A DNA stretch of 64,000 bases. It comes from Rheinheimera faecalis. Lineage in GTDB: Bacteria > Pseudomonadota > Gammaproteobacteria > Enterobacterales > Alteromonadaceae. The translations under genes and the position numbers were made by a program. Of the stretch, positions 8,553 through 16,612 are shown piece by piece (the first letter of the stretch is position 1; each line of letters opens with the position of its first letter). The notes below the pieces were generated by a model that searched no databases, was not told the DNA's origin, and saw only the letters and a list, made by a program, of their open reading frames with translations. Where the stretch lies: the NCBI RefSeq assembly GCF_021290965.1, contig NZ_JAJOYT010000005.1, positions 62,001 to 126,000 on the forward strand, given 5' to 3'.

Positions 8553-9194
8553 ATGAGCGCCGTGTTGCAGCAGGACCAACAATTTCGCTTTCCCGCTTTG
8601 CAGCGCAAAGATGGTAATGCCACAGTGCAGCAATTGAGTGAGCAGTTTTATCAGCAGGGCTTTCAGGCTGGTGTTGCGGCGACTGAACAAGAGGCTTATC
8701 AACGTGGTGTCGCCGAAGGTCAGCAGCAATTAGAGCAGTTCTGGCAAAAAGAGCTGGAAAAGCAGCAAAACGAATTGGCGCAAAAACAGCAACGTGCTTT
8801 GGATTTTTTAACCGAACAATTTAATCAGCAGTTGCAGCACAAAGAACAGCAACTGGGGCAGGAATTGTTATTGCTGGTGCAACAGCTGGCAAGCACAGTG
8901 CTGCAAACTGAGTTGGTGTTGCAACCTTCGTTGTTACAACTGGCTATTGATCAGTTATTACCGCAACTGGGTGCTACAGATCCTCTGGTGTCCATTCAGT
9001 TGTCCCAGGCCGATGCGCCGCTATTTAACGGTATCCGCCATATTCAGCAAATTCCGTTGCAGTTTGATGCGGCCTTGCCTTCAGGCCGGGTGCAGTTTAA
9101 TGGTCGTCAGCAATTGCATCAGCTGGATTTTCAGCAGCGTTTAGAGCAAGCCATGTTGCCTGTGCGTCGCCAGTTGTTGGGCGAAGATGCGTAA
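8553..9194 (+). CDS. fliH: Flagellar export ATPase regulator FliH
   Basis: FliH holds the export ATPase FliI near the gate and regulates it. The 213-residue protein has the FliH plan. A variable N-terminus comes first, then glycine-spaced helical repeats (QAGVAATEQEAYQRGVAEG), a glutamine-rich coiled coil (residues ~55-115) and a C-terminal domain that resembles vacuolar/ATP synthase delta-type stalk proteins. ATG 8553 starts 2 bp after the fliG stop. The end overlaps fliI by 8 bp. Sequence conservation is low in this family, so assignment leans on position between fliG and fliI as well as architecture. Confidence 0.88.
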   Translation: MSAVLQQDQQFRFPALQRKDGNATVQQLSEQFYQQGFQAGVAATEQEAYQRGVAEGQQQLEQFWQKELEKQQNELAQKQQRALDFLTEQFNQQLQHKEQQLGQELLLLVQQLASTVLQTELVLQPSLLQLAIDQLLPQLGATDPLVSIQLSQADAPLFNGIRHIQQIPLQFDAALPSGRVQFNGRQQLHQLDFQQRLEQAMLPVRRQLLGEDA

Positions 9195-10512
9195 GTCATT
9201 TAGCGACAGCCTGAGTCTGGCGAGGGCACAAATTCAGCCACCGGATTGGGTGCATAGTTACGGCCGTTTGTTGCGCGTCAACGGCATGATTTTATCTGCC
9301 GCTGGTCACAGTTTTACTTTAGGTCAGCGTTGTCAGATTGAAAGTGAAGATGGCCATTGGTTTGATGCTGAAGTGGTAGGTTTTGACACCGATCAGGCGT
9401 TTTTAATGCCGCTGACTGCTGTGGATGGTTTAAGAGCAGGCGCCCGTGTTCGTACTGTAGCAACAGCCAGTCAGTTGCTGGTTTCCACTGAGCTGTTAGG
9501 CCGGGTGCTGGACGGGCTAATGTGTCCGCTCGATGGCAAAGCAGCCATTAAAACCGGCGATCGTATCAATGCGGCTTTACCCGCTGTTAACCCTTTGCAG
9601 AAAAAAGGCGTCAGTGCCCCCCTGGATGTAGGCATCCGTGCTATCAACTCGCTTTTTACTGTAGGTCAGGGCCAGCGTATGGGCTTGTTTGCTGGTTCAG
9701 GCGTAGGGAAAAGTAAGTTGCTGGGCATGATGACCCGCTATACCCAGGCCGATGTGGTGATCGTCGGTTTGATAGGGGAACGGGGCTGGGAAGTAAAAGA
9801 TTTTATCGAACACAGTCTGGGCCCTGAAGGGTTAAAAAAGGCCATAGTCATTGCAGCACCGGCCGACCAGTCGCCTTTGCTGCGGTTAAAAGCGGCAGAG
9901 TTGAGCCACAGACTGGCGGCTTATTATCGTGATTTAGGTTTTAACGTCTTGCTGCTGGTCGATTCATTGACCCGTTACGCCCATGCGCAGCGCGAAATAG
10001 CTTTGTCTGTTGGTGAACCTCCTGCGACTAAAGGTTATCCGCCTTCGGTCTTTAGTAAGCTGACGCAATTGGTTGAAAAAGCAGGTAACAGTGCAGATAG
10101 CAAAGGCAGTATGACGGCTATTTATACCGTATTGGCTGAAGGCGATGATCAGCAGGACCCAATAGCGGACGCAGCGCGCGCTATTCTGGATGGTCACGTG
10201 GTATTAAGCCGTACTCTGGCTGAACGTGGGCATTATCCGGCCATTGATATAGGTGCTTCGATCAGCAGGGTCATGCCACAAATAGTGCCGGATCAGCAGC
10301 TGAAGCATGCTTATGCCTTAAAACGATTGTATTCACGGTATTTACAAGTGCAGGAATTGATCCCTTTAGGTGCTTACCAAATGGGTAAAGATCAGGAGCT
10401 CGACAGAGCGGTGCAACTCTATCCGGCCATCGAACATTTTTTATGTCAGGGTTTACAGCAAAGCTCTGATTTTCAGCAATCCCAAGCCGATTTAACTAAA
10501 TTGTTGAGTTAA
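9187..10512 (+). CDS. fliI: Flagellum-specific export ATPase FliI
   Basis: FliI is the F1-beta-like hexameric ATPase that unfolds and releases chaperoned flagellar substrates at the export gate. The 441-residue protein has Walker A AGSGVGKS at residues ~169-176, the conserved GERGWEVKDF segment, Walker B LLLVDSLTRYAHAQREI, and the ALSVGEPPATKGYPPSVF signature of type III ATPases. The start ATG lies inside the fliH end (8-bp overlap). fliJ follows 4 bp downstream. The gene is complete with all catalytic residues, so an active enzyme is expected. Confidence 0.96.
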   Translation: MRKSFSDSLSLARAQIQPPDWVHSYGRLLRVNGMILSAAGHSFTLGQRCQIESEDGHWFDAEVVGFDTDQAFLMPLTAVDGLRAGARVRTVATASQLLVSTELLGRVLDGLMCPLDGKAAIKTGDRINAALPAVNPLQKKGVSAPLDVGIRAINSLFTVGQGQRMGLFAGSGVGKSKLLGMMTRYTQADVVIVGLIGERGWEVKDFIEHSLGPEGLKKAIVIAAPADQSPLLRLKAAELSHRLAAYYRDLGFNVLLLVDSLTRYAHAQREIALSVGEPPATKGYPPSVFSKLTQLVEKAGNSADSKGSMTAIYTVLAEGDDQQDPIADAARAILDGHVVLSRTLAERGHYPAIDIGASISRVMPQIVPDQQLKHAYALKRLYSRYLQVQELIPLGAYQMGKDQELDRAVQLYPAIEHFLCQGLQQSSDFQQSQADLTKLLS

Positions 10513-10516
10513 GCCT

Positions 10517-10939
10517 ATGTTGAAAAAATATCTGGAACAACAGCAAGCCAATTTAAAGCAAATGGGACAACGCCAGCAGCAACTGAATCAGCAGGCGGCC
10601 AATGAAGAACGGCGTTTGCAACTGCTGACCGAGCATATTTCTGGTATGGAACGCAGTTACCAGATGAAATCGGCTTTGAGTTTACAAAATCTGGCGTCAA
10701 TGAAAACAGTGTTGCAGGACATGCAACAGCAGCAGCAGGAAAAAGTAGGGGCTGCTTTGTCTGAACTGCAGCAGCAACAACTGGTGTGTCAGAAACAAGT
10801 GGCTTACAGCAAAGGCATAGAAGCTGTGATCCATAACCGTGAGTACAGTGCGCTACAAAAACAGCAAAAAGCTGAGCAACAGCAGGCCGATGAAATTGCG
10901 ATGCAGCTGTTTCAGTTGAGGCTGAGAAAGCCAGCCTGA
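10517..10939 (+). CDS. fliJ: Flagellar export chaperone FliJ
   Basis: FliJ is the small coiled-coil stalk protein that sits in the centre of the FliI hexamer and contacts FlhA. The protein has 140 residues, is almost entirely helical, and is very rich in glutamine and lysine. These are features expected of the family, which is poorly conserved in sequence. ATG 10517 lies 4 bp after the fliI stop. It is the last gene of the motY-lafK-fliEFGHIJ run; the next gene is an unrelated SRPBCC protein after a 98-bp gap. Confidence 0.87.
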   Translation: MLKKYLEQQQANLKQMGQRQQQLNQQAANEERRLQLLTEHISGMERSYQMKSALSLQNLASMKTVLQDMQQQQQEKVGAALSELQQQQLVCQKQVAYSKGIEAVIHNREYSALQKQQKAEQQQADEIAMQLFQLRLRKPA

Positions 10940-10997
10940 AAAATAGCATAGGTTAAGTCACTCTTTTCTAAATCAAAATTTTCGGGCTACACTGGTG

Positions 10998-11017
10998 AAA
11001 GGCTGCGTTTAGCCTTT
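10998..11017 (+). other. Hairpin in leader of the SRPBCC gene
   Basis: AAAGGCT (10998-11004) pairs with AGCCTTT (11011-11017) around a 6-base loop. There is no clear T run after it, so it is either a poor terminator of the fli operon or a leader hairpin of the following gene. Confidence 0.25.
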
Positions 11018-11037
11018 ATAACCAGAAGAGAGTCCTT

Positions 11038-11589
11038 ATGAAACTTATAAAAATAATACTAATTGGTTTTTTACTGGCTGTTGCTGTGCTGCTGCTTGCC
11101 GCTTTGGTGTTGCCTTCGTCTTATCAGGTCGAACGCAGCGTCAGTATCAATAAACCCAAAGATCAGGTGTTCAGTTATCTGGTGCTGTTAAAAAATCAGG
11201 ATAACTTCAGCGTCTGGATGGCTTTGGATCCGAATGTGAAAAAAACCTACCAGGGTGAAGATGGCACTGTAGGTTTTGTGTCGGCATGGCACAGCGAAAA
11301 AGAGCAAGTCGGTACAGGTGAACAGGAAATTACCGCCATCAAACCCGGTGAACGTATTGATTACGAACTGCGTTTTTTAAAGCCTTTTGCCTCGGTATCT
11401 CCGGCTTATCTGCTGCTTGAACAAAGCGCTGCCACCGAAACAAAAGTCACCTGGGGTTTTCAGGGCGACATGCCTTATCCGATGAACCTGTTATTGCTGG
11501 TGATGGATATGGAAGGGCTGATAGGTAAAGATCTGCAACAAGGTCTGGATAACCTCAAAAATCTGCTGGAACAACCTGCGGCAAGTTAA
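11038..11589 (+). CDS. SRPBCC (START-like) family protein, membrane-anchored
   Basis: A 183-residue protein with one N-terminal hydrophobic segment (residues ~5-28), probably a membrane anchor or uncleaved signal. It is followed by a polyketide-cyclase/SRPBCC-type domain: the pattern VERSVSINKPKDQVFSYL at the start and a C-terminal long helix (GLDNLKNLLEQ) are typical of this lipid-binding fold. The ligand and role are unknown. ATG 11038 is preceded by AGAGAG at a suitable distance. It is monocistronic: a gap with a hairpin lies before it, and a bidirectional terminator shared with the convergent phosphomannomutase gene follows. Confidence 0.72.
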   Translation: MKLIKIILIGFLLAVAVLLLAALVLPSSYQVERSVSINKPKDQVFSYLVLLKNQDNFSVWMALDPNVKKTYQGEDGTVGFVSAWHSEKEQVGTGEQEITAIKPGERIDYELRFLKPFASVSPAYLLLEQSAATETKVTWGFQGDMPYPMNLLLLVMDMEGLIGKDLQQGLDNLKNLLEQPAAS

Positions 11590-11592
11590 AAA

Positions 11593-11618
11593 AGGGGGAC
11601 TGTTCCCCCTATTTTTGG
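11593..11618. terminator. Bidirectional rho-independent terminator
   Basis: Stem AGGGGGA (11593-11599) with TCCCCCT (11604-11610), loop CTGT. A run of A lies before it and ATTTTT after it, so it works for both convergent genes. The stop codon of the minus-strand phosphomannomutase gene lies at the outer edge of the stem. Confidence 0.85.
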
Positions 11619-12973
11619 TCAAATGTTGTGATAAGTGTCGATACTTCACTGATTTTTTGCAGCAGCAAAGCACGGTCAGCTCTGGTTTCAATATTCAGGC
11701 GCAGTAGAGGCTCAGTATTGGAGCTGCGTAAACTCAGGCGCCAGTCTTTAAAAATTAAATCCAGACCATCTAATAGGTTGATCGTCAGCAATTCTGCCTG
11801 ATAATGCTGCTGAATATGCTGCATCACTAAAGTGGCATCTTTGACTTTAAAGTTGATTTCATCACTGCACGGGAATTGCTGTTGCAGCTGTTTAACCATG
11901 GACGAGAGCGGCACTGACTGTTGCGACAATAGCTGCGCGACCAGCAACCAGGGAATGGTGCCGTTGTCGCAGTAAGCGAAGTCACGAAAATAGTGATGTG
12001 CACTGATTTCTCCGCCATAGAGTGCATTTTCAGCGCGCATTTTTTCTTTCATATAGACATGACCGGTCTGACTCAGTACCGCAATACCACCACTTTGGGC
12101 GACACTTTGCTGCGTTGCCCAATATAAACGGGGGTCATGCACTATTTTTTGCTGTGGATTGATGCTCAGCAAAGCCTGAGCTAACAAACTGACCAGATAA
12201 TAGCCATCAATAAACTGGCCCTGTTCGTCAAAGAAAAAACAGCGGTCAAAGTCACCATCCCATGCCACACCAAAATCGGCCTGATGATCAAGTACAGCCT
12301 GGCTGGTCACAGCGCGATTTTCCACTAACAACGGATTTGGTACTCCGGTTGGAAAAGTGCCATCAGGTTCAAACTGCAGTGGAATAATCTGTAATGGTAA
12401 CAGCGGTGCTAATGCATTGACCACCAGCCCTGCACCACCGTGGCCTGCATTCATCACTACTTTTAATGGTTTTAGCTGGCTGACCTGAATGTAAGTCAGC
12501 AGATGCTGGAGATAAGCGGGCAAGGTTTGCTGCTGCTGATAAACGCCAGGCGAAATGCCTGATTGGGTAAAGTCAGCACTGGCGACTAAGTGTTTAATCT
12601 GCTGCAGTTCGTCTTGCGCATTCAGTGGCACTGCATCTTTACCCACCAGCTTCATACCATTGTAATTGGCTGGATTATGGCTAGCAGTGATACAAATACC
12701 GGCGTCTGCATTCAGGTGAAAGACTGAAAAATACACTTGTTCCGTGCCGCAAAGGCCTATATCAATGACGTTGGCGCCACCTTCGGTTAAACCTTTGGCT
12801 AAAGCTGCGCTTAATGCCGGGCTAGACAGCCGGATATCATGGCCTATGACTACAGTTTTAGCTGATAACACCTGACATAAAGCTCTGCCAATACGCCAGG
12901 CTAACTCTTCATTGAGCTGTTCTGGCACAGTGCCACGAATATCATAAGTTTTAAAACAAGAGACAGGCCACAT
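11609..12973 (-). CDS. manB: Phosphomannomutase/phosphoglucomutase
   Basis: Enzyme of the alpha-D-phosphohexomutase family, interconverting mannose-6-P and mannose-1-P (and often the glucose forms) for surface polysaccharide precursors. The 454-residue length is typical. Visible motifs are the N-terminal YDIRGTVP, the phosphoserine loop ITASHNPANYNG with catalytic Ser, the Mg-binding DGDFDR, the sugar-binding GGEISAHH and the C-terminal phosphate-binding SLRSSNTEPLLR. All key residues are intact. It stands alone between two convergent or divergent neighbours. manB/cpsG and algC-type names are equally possible because substrate preference cannot be read from sequence. Confidence 0.9.
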   Translation of the reverse strand: MWPVSCFKTYDIRGTVPEQLNEELAWRIGRALCQVLSAKTVVIGHDIRLSSPALSAALAKGLTEGGANVIDIGLCGTEQVYFSVFHLNADAGICITASHNPANYNGMKLVGKDAVPLNAQDELQQIKHLVASADFTQSGISPGVYQQQQTLPAYLQHLLTYIQVSQLKPLKVVMNAGHGGAGLVVNALAPLLPLQIIPLQFEPDGTFPTGVPNPLLVENRAVTSQAVLDHQADFGVAWDGDFDRCFFFDEQGQFIDGYYLVSLLAQALLSINPQQKIVHDPRLYWATQQSVAQSGGIAVLSQTGHVYMKEKMRAENALYGGEISAHHYFRDFAYCDNGTIPWLLVAQLLSQQSVPLSSMVKQLQQQFPCSDEINFKVKDATLVMQHIQQHYQAELLTINLLDGLDLIFKDWRLSLRSSNTEPLLRLNIETRADRALLLQKISEVSTLITTFDQK

Positions 12974-13194
12974 AAGCTATTTTCTTTTGAAGCAAATAAT
13001 GCCCGAGTATACCGCTTTTAATACCTACAGACATCACCAGGCACTGATACCAAACTGATGCGGCACTGAGACTGACCTTTTTTATGGAGTGAGTAAGCTC
13101 TTTGTACCCAAAAATATCAGCCATTCAGGCCGACATTTAAGGGATCAACAGCAACTCACCTAACTGTCTGTTTAACTATGAAAAAGGAATAATC

Positions 13195-13728
13195 ATGTCT
13201 CTTATCAATATTCTTGTCGCAGTGAACGCTTCTGAACTGGCTGAACGTTTAGGCGATGGTTCTATGAAACCTGGCTCTGTCAGCAGCCCAACCAACTTAG
13301 GTGCATGGGGCGGTTCTGATGTGTTCGTATCGATGATTGCTCAAAACAGCTATGTTTCCAGTAATCAGGGTGGTTCTGAACTGGATGTTAAAGCCAACTC
13401 AGGGGATACAGTGCGCTGGACCGTCAGTACTTTTGATGGTGACACAGATTACACAGCGTTTTTGTACAGCGGCAGCTTTAACCCATCCGCCAGTATTACA
13501 GCGTTAAGTTACTTTAATATGCATACCAGCGTGTATCTGCCAAGCGGTTCAGATCCGGTCAATGGCACTTTGCAGTTGTTCCACAACAATGCCTACGCCA
13601 CTCAAGGTACTGTGATTGAACCTGGTCAGAAAATTCAGTACACCCTGAGCTTTAAACTGGTCAACAACAGCACAGGCGCCATTATTGGTTACTTCACCTG
13701 GGATCCGTTTATCAGTATCTCCAACTAA
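13195..13728 (+). CDS. PixA/AidA-type inclusion body family protein
   Basis: A 177-residue protein without signal peptide. Its layout matches the PixA/AidA family of cytoplasmic inclusion-body proteins known from Xenorhabdus and Burkholderia/Ralstonia relatives. It has an N-terminal beta strand (INILVAVNASEL), a central GDTVRWTVSTFDGDTDYTA segment, and a C-terminal IIGYFTWDPFISI ending that is highly characteristic. The biochemical function of this family is unclear; members are strongly produced in stationary phase or under quorum/virulence control. A good ribosome binding site (AAAAAGGAA) precedes ATG 13195 and a strong terminator follows, so it is a single, potentially highly expressed gene. 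The assignment is from motif memory, without a search. Confidence 0.72.
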   Translation: MSLINILVAVNASELAERLGDGSMKPGSVSSPTNLGAWGGSDVFVSMIAQNSYVSSNQGGSELDVKANSGDTVRWTVSTFDGDTDYTAFLYSGSFNPSASITALSYFNMHTSVYLPSGSDPVNGTLQLFHNNAYATQGTVIEPGQKIQYTLSFKLVNNSTGAIIGYFTWDPFISISN

Positions 13729-13744
13729 GTTTTCTCCTTCTGAC

Positions 13745-13773
13745 ACAGGCCTGAACTTCAGGCCTGTTTTTTT
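13745..13773 (+). terminator. Rho-independent terminator after PixA-like gene
   Basis: A 10-bp perfect stem, ACAGGCCTGA (13745-13754) with TCAGGCCTGT (13758-13767), has a 3-base loop and is followed by a run of seven T. Strong intrinsic terminator. Confidence 0.93.
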
Positions 13774-14017
13774 ATATTTACTCCATACCCTATACTTTTT
13801 TGTCATGATTTTGAGTGTCCACCAGGCTTCAGTGCTGAAATGGCGGTATCAATTTAGTATCACGTTGGTCTCTGGTTAATCATTTGTAAATTTCGAACTG
13901 GACTAAAAATAGTACCAGGTTCATAATTTTGTCTCTTTTTTGAAAACAAAACCGTCTAGACTCAAGGCTGGTTTTGCTGATGCCATTCTCTTTTTCAATT
14001 CGTGGAGTGAACGCCTT

Positions 14018-14263
14018 ATGCAAGAAGCTCTGGTATTAAAAGTTGAGTTGCTTAAATCACTGCGGCAACAACGTTTTCTGAGCCAGGAAGATTTGTTTAA
14101 TGCCTGCCAGCAACGTTCATTACGGGTGTCGCTGGCGACCATTAAAAGAGCGGAAACAGGTAAAAAAGTGAGTTACCGCACAGTACGGGAATTATCCGCT
14201 TTTTATGCAGTGCCGGCTTTGTCTTTGGTGATGCAGGAATCAGCTGACTCCGGTTTAGTCTGA
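14018..14263 (+). CDS. Small helix-turn-helix (XRE-like) protein
   Basis: An 81-residue protein with a Cro/XRE-like DNA-binding fold: LLKSLRQQRFLSQEDLF, then a recognition-helix region SLATIKRAETGKKVSYRTVRELSAFY. ATG 14018 is chosen because GGAG lies about 10 bp upstream; an earlier in-frame TTG at 13940 has no ribosome binding site. The same type of domain is, to my knowledge, often the N-terminus of much larger regulators with ATPase or cyclase modules. Here it ends right after the HTH, so it may be a stand-alone regulator or a remnant. It is flanked by unrelated genes and convergent with a lipoprotein gene 14 bp away. Confidence 0.62.
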   Translation: MQEALVLKVELLKSLRQQRFLSQEDLFNACQQRSLRVSLATIKRAETGKKVSYRTVRELSAFYAVPALSLVMQESADSGLV

Positions 14264-14277
14264 CCGGAGTCTCTGAT

Positions 14278-14682
14278 TTATTTTTCAGGAAAACGTTGTT
14301 TCTCGGCCATACATTTTGCTTGGGTCAACGCAAAAACCTGTCCTGATTTATTGTGTTTTAACTGACATTGCCCTTGCTCAATCTGCAGGATAAAGAGGTT
14401 GGCTAAATCCATATGACGACCATCTAAAGGACGGCCTTTGTCATCTTTTAGCACTACGGATTCGACCCAGATCTGGCTTTCAAACAAATAAGCATTGTCT
14501 GCCAGCTTCACCAAAGGTCCGCCTACGGCTTTTTGGATTTGTTGTTGTAGCTCCAGCTTCACTTCTGGTGATGTTTCTGTCAGCACAGCAGGTTCTGCAA
14601 CCGCCTGAACCTGCTGACAAGCACTGATAATCAACAACATGCTTCCTAAAGTGGCATATTTTAAAAACAAGCTGTTACTCAC
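14278..14682 (-). CDS. Hypothetical lipoprotein
   Basis: A 134-residue protein with a lipoprotein signal peptide ending in the lipobox ISAC (Cys at about residue 22), so it is probably anchored in the outer membrane. The mature part is a small domain with two further cysteines (GQCQLK and QAKCMAEK) that may form a disulfide. I do not recognise a family. Its start codon overlaps the stop of the upstream S41 protease gene by one base, so the pair is co-transcribed and may work together. Confidence 0.6.
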   Translation of the reverse strand: MSNSLFLKYATLGSMLLIISACQQVQAVAEPAVLTETSPEVKLELQQQIQKAVGGPLVKLADNAYLFESQIWVESVVLKDDKGRPLDGRHMDLANLFILQIEQGQCQLKHNKSGQVFALTQAKCMAEKQRFPEK

Positions 14683-16340
14683 TATTGTTGGTCCCTGATG
14701 GGTTGACGAATACTGTTGGTTAATGTCCTGTCAGACGGATCTTTAACTGCTAAGCCGTCTGTTTTGGTAGAGCCTGATACACCAGCAGCAATGCCGGATC
14801 TCGCCCCCAAAGCTTTATTTACTCCTGATCCTGGCAAAGTCAGGCAGCTGTTATTATCCACATAATACAAAGCAGCTTCCAACATATCTTCTTCCGGATC
14901 ACCCAGGGCTTTAGAGAAATCATCAGCAACAGGGCAGCCTTTTACATCTGCAGCAAAGACAGGGCTGTTGGTTGGATTAAAACCATCAGCGTAGTCGCCA
15001 AATCCTTTGAAGTTAATTCCACTGAACTGGATAGTAAAGTAGGTGGTGCCGCAGTTATCTTGTGGGTAAAAACCATAAGGTTTACCACAGGTTTTGCCGC
15101 CTATCTGGATCACTTCTACATCTATGCCGCGAAGACCATTCATAAAAGCTTCGCTGGCGGAACAGGTATTGTCTGTGGTTAACACATAGATCCGGCTTAA
15201 ATTTAAACTAGGCAAAGTAGTGTTAGTTAAAGTCCCCGTTTCATAGTTGATTTCACGGCTATAAAAAGGCGTTGGGCTTAAGCTGTCACCTGTAATAGGA
15301 TTGGTATTAGGATATTTATCATTAAACTGCAGGCGCTCGAAATACCGGCCCTGAATAATATCCGGACCCGTCACCATATACCCCAATTGTCCGGCCAAGG
15401 CTAATAAACCACCACCGTTGTAGCGCAAGTCCACCACCAGTTCTGAGATGGCTGCATCCCGGAATAATTCAACAGCATCAATCAATTGCTGCTGAGCTGG
15501 CACTATATAACTATTAAACTGGACATAACCGACCGGGCCTGAGTCCGTAGTGATCACCTTCGCATTCTGCACAGGGGTGGAAGCTACATCCGCTGATCTG
15601 AGCTGATAGCTAACTTCGGTATTTTCAACAGTACGGAATTTAAAACTATGTGTTTCACCGGCATTGGCAGGGAACAGGCCTGCATTTAAGGTATTGACGC
15701 CGCTGCTGGTGCCGTCATTCACAAAATCTATACCATCAACTTCAAGTAAAAAGTCACCTCTTTTGACTCCCGCTAAGGCAGCAGGAGAATTGGGCTCGGT
15801 ATACGCCACTGTAAAAGAACGTGGTGCGCTGGTTGATACAACAGACCATTCAATACCATAACCTGAACTGACACCGGATTGGGATTGTTGCTGGTATTCA
15901 GCTGTGTTTTCTGTGAAATGAAATTGGTCTTTAGCGACACCTGAATCAGTGACAGCTGTGGTTTTTAGCAGGTTAAAATAGGCGGCAATGCTGTAACTGG
16001 TTGGATCCAGATCGGCAACTTCGCTATACCAAAGATAAGTTCTGTTGTTCCAGGACCTTAGCCACATTTTTTCATGCATAGCTGTACCGGCTTTATCCGG
16101 ATAAACACCACCATTAAATGGATCAGCGCCTGAACGAGGGGCTACGCAAAAGTTTTTGAATTGAGATTCGTTGTTGAATTGGCCTGCTGTCCAGACTGGT
16201 GCTGTCGGAGCTCCGCCTCCTGTTCCACCTGTTCCACCTGTGCCGCCTGTATTCCCTGTGCTACCGCCACCACCTCCGCATGACACCAGGGTGACCAGAG
16301 TAATAAAAAGGGGCAGGGTTAATTTGATAGTCTGCTGCAT
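14682..16340 (-). CDS. S41 family peptidase lipoprotein with PDZ domain
   Basis: A C-terminal-processing-type serine protease of about 552 residues. The signal peptide ends in the lipobox LVSC, followed by a run of Gly and GGTGG-type repeats forming a flexible linker. A PDZ domain lies around residues 170-235 (SPAALAGVKRGDFLLEVDG). The catalytic S41 domain follows, with VVDLRYNGGG and the serine-containing TCSASEAFMNGL; a basic residue later would complete the Ser-Lys dyad, which I did not fix. ATG 16340 is preferred over GTG 16343 because GGAG is 7 bp upstream. It overlaps the downstream lipoprotein gene. Outer-membrane anchored proteolysis in the periplasm is the likely role; the substrate is unknown. 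Confidence 0.83.
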   Translation of the reverse strand: MQQTIKLTLPLFITLVTLVSCGGGGGSTGNTGGTGGTGGTGGGAPTAPVWTAGQFNNESQFKNFCVAPRSGADPFNGGVYPDKAGTAMHEKMWLRSWNNRTYLWYSEVADLDPTSYSIAAYFNLLKTTAVTDSGVAKDQFHFTENTAEYQQQSQSGVSSGYGIEWSVVSTSAPRSFTVAYTEPNSPAALAGVKRGDFLLEVDGIDFVNDGTSSGVNTLNAGLFPANAGETHSFKFRTVENTEVSYQLRSADVASTPVQNAKVITTDSGPVGYVQFNSYIVPAQQQLIDAVELFRDAAISELVVDLRYNGGGLLALAGQLGYMVTGPDIIQGRYFERLQFNDKYPNTNPITGDSLSPTPFYSREINYETGTLTNTTLPSLNLSRIYVLTTDNTCSASEAFMNGLRGIDVEVIQIGGKTCGKPYGFYPQDNCGTTYFTIQFSGINFKGFGDYADGFNPTNSPVFAADVKGCPVADDFSKALGDPEEDMLEAALYYVDNNSCLTLPGSGVNKALGARSGIAAGVSGSTKTDGLAVKDPSDRTLTNSIRQPIRDQQ

Positions 16341-16479
16341 CACATCTCTCCATTTGACTGCACTATAAGGCTGGCGCTAAACGCCTTATTCCTCAGAGGA
16401 TCTTTCGCCAGTGTAAGCTAAGTTTGTCATTTTGGCTTGTTCAGTTAGAGCAGGTTTTCAACCTTTTTGTGTCGCTATA

Positions 16480-16612
16480 TTTACATCAGACTGTATATAC
16501 GTCAAAAAGGCTTAGCAATTTGTCTCCTGATATCTTTACATCAGGCGCTATTAAGACGAGCTGTGTGACAAAAAGTCTTAGCGATCTGTACCCGGATACT
16601 TACGTTTTGCCG
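16480..16612. repeat. Imperfect direct repeats in intergenic region
   Basis: Two related segments of roughly 55-65 bp are visible. Each has an ATTTACATCAG/CTTTACATCAG-like part followed by GTCAAAAAGGCTTAGCAAT or GACAAAAAGTCTTAGCGAT. A weaker third start overlaps the end of the next gene. Function unknown; it may be a local tandem duplication. Confidence 0.4.

Noticed and set aside
8267-8729. Minus-strand frames across the fliG/fliH junction
   Set aside because: They overlap two clear flagellar genes in full and have no translation signals.
13940-14017. Upstream TTG start for the small HTH protein
   Set aside because: No ribosome binding site precedes it, while ATG 14018 has GGAG at usable distance.
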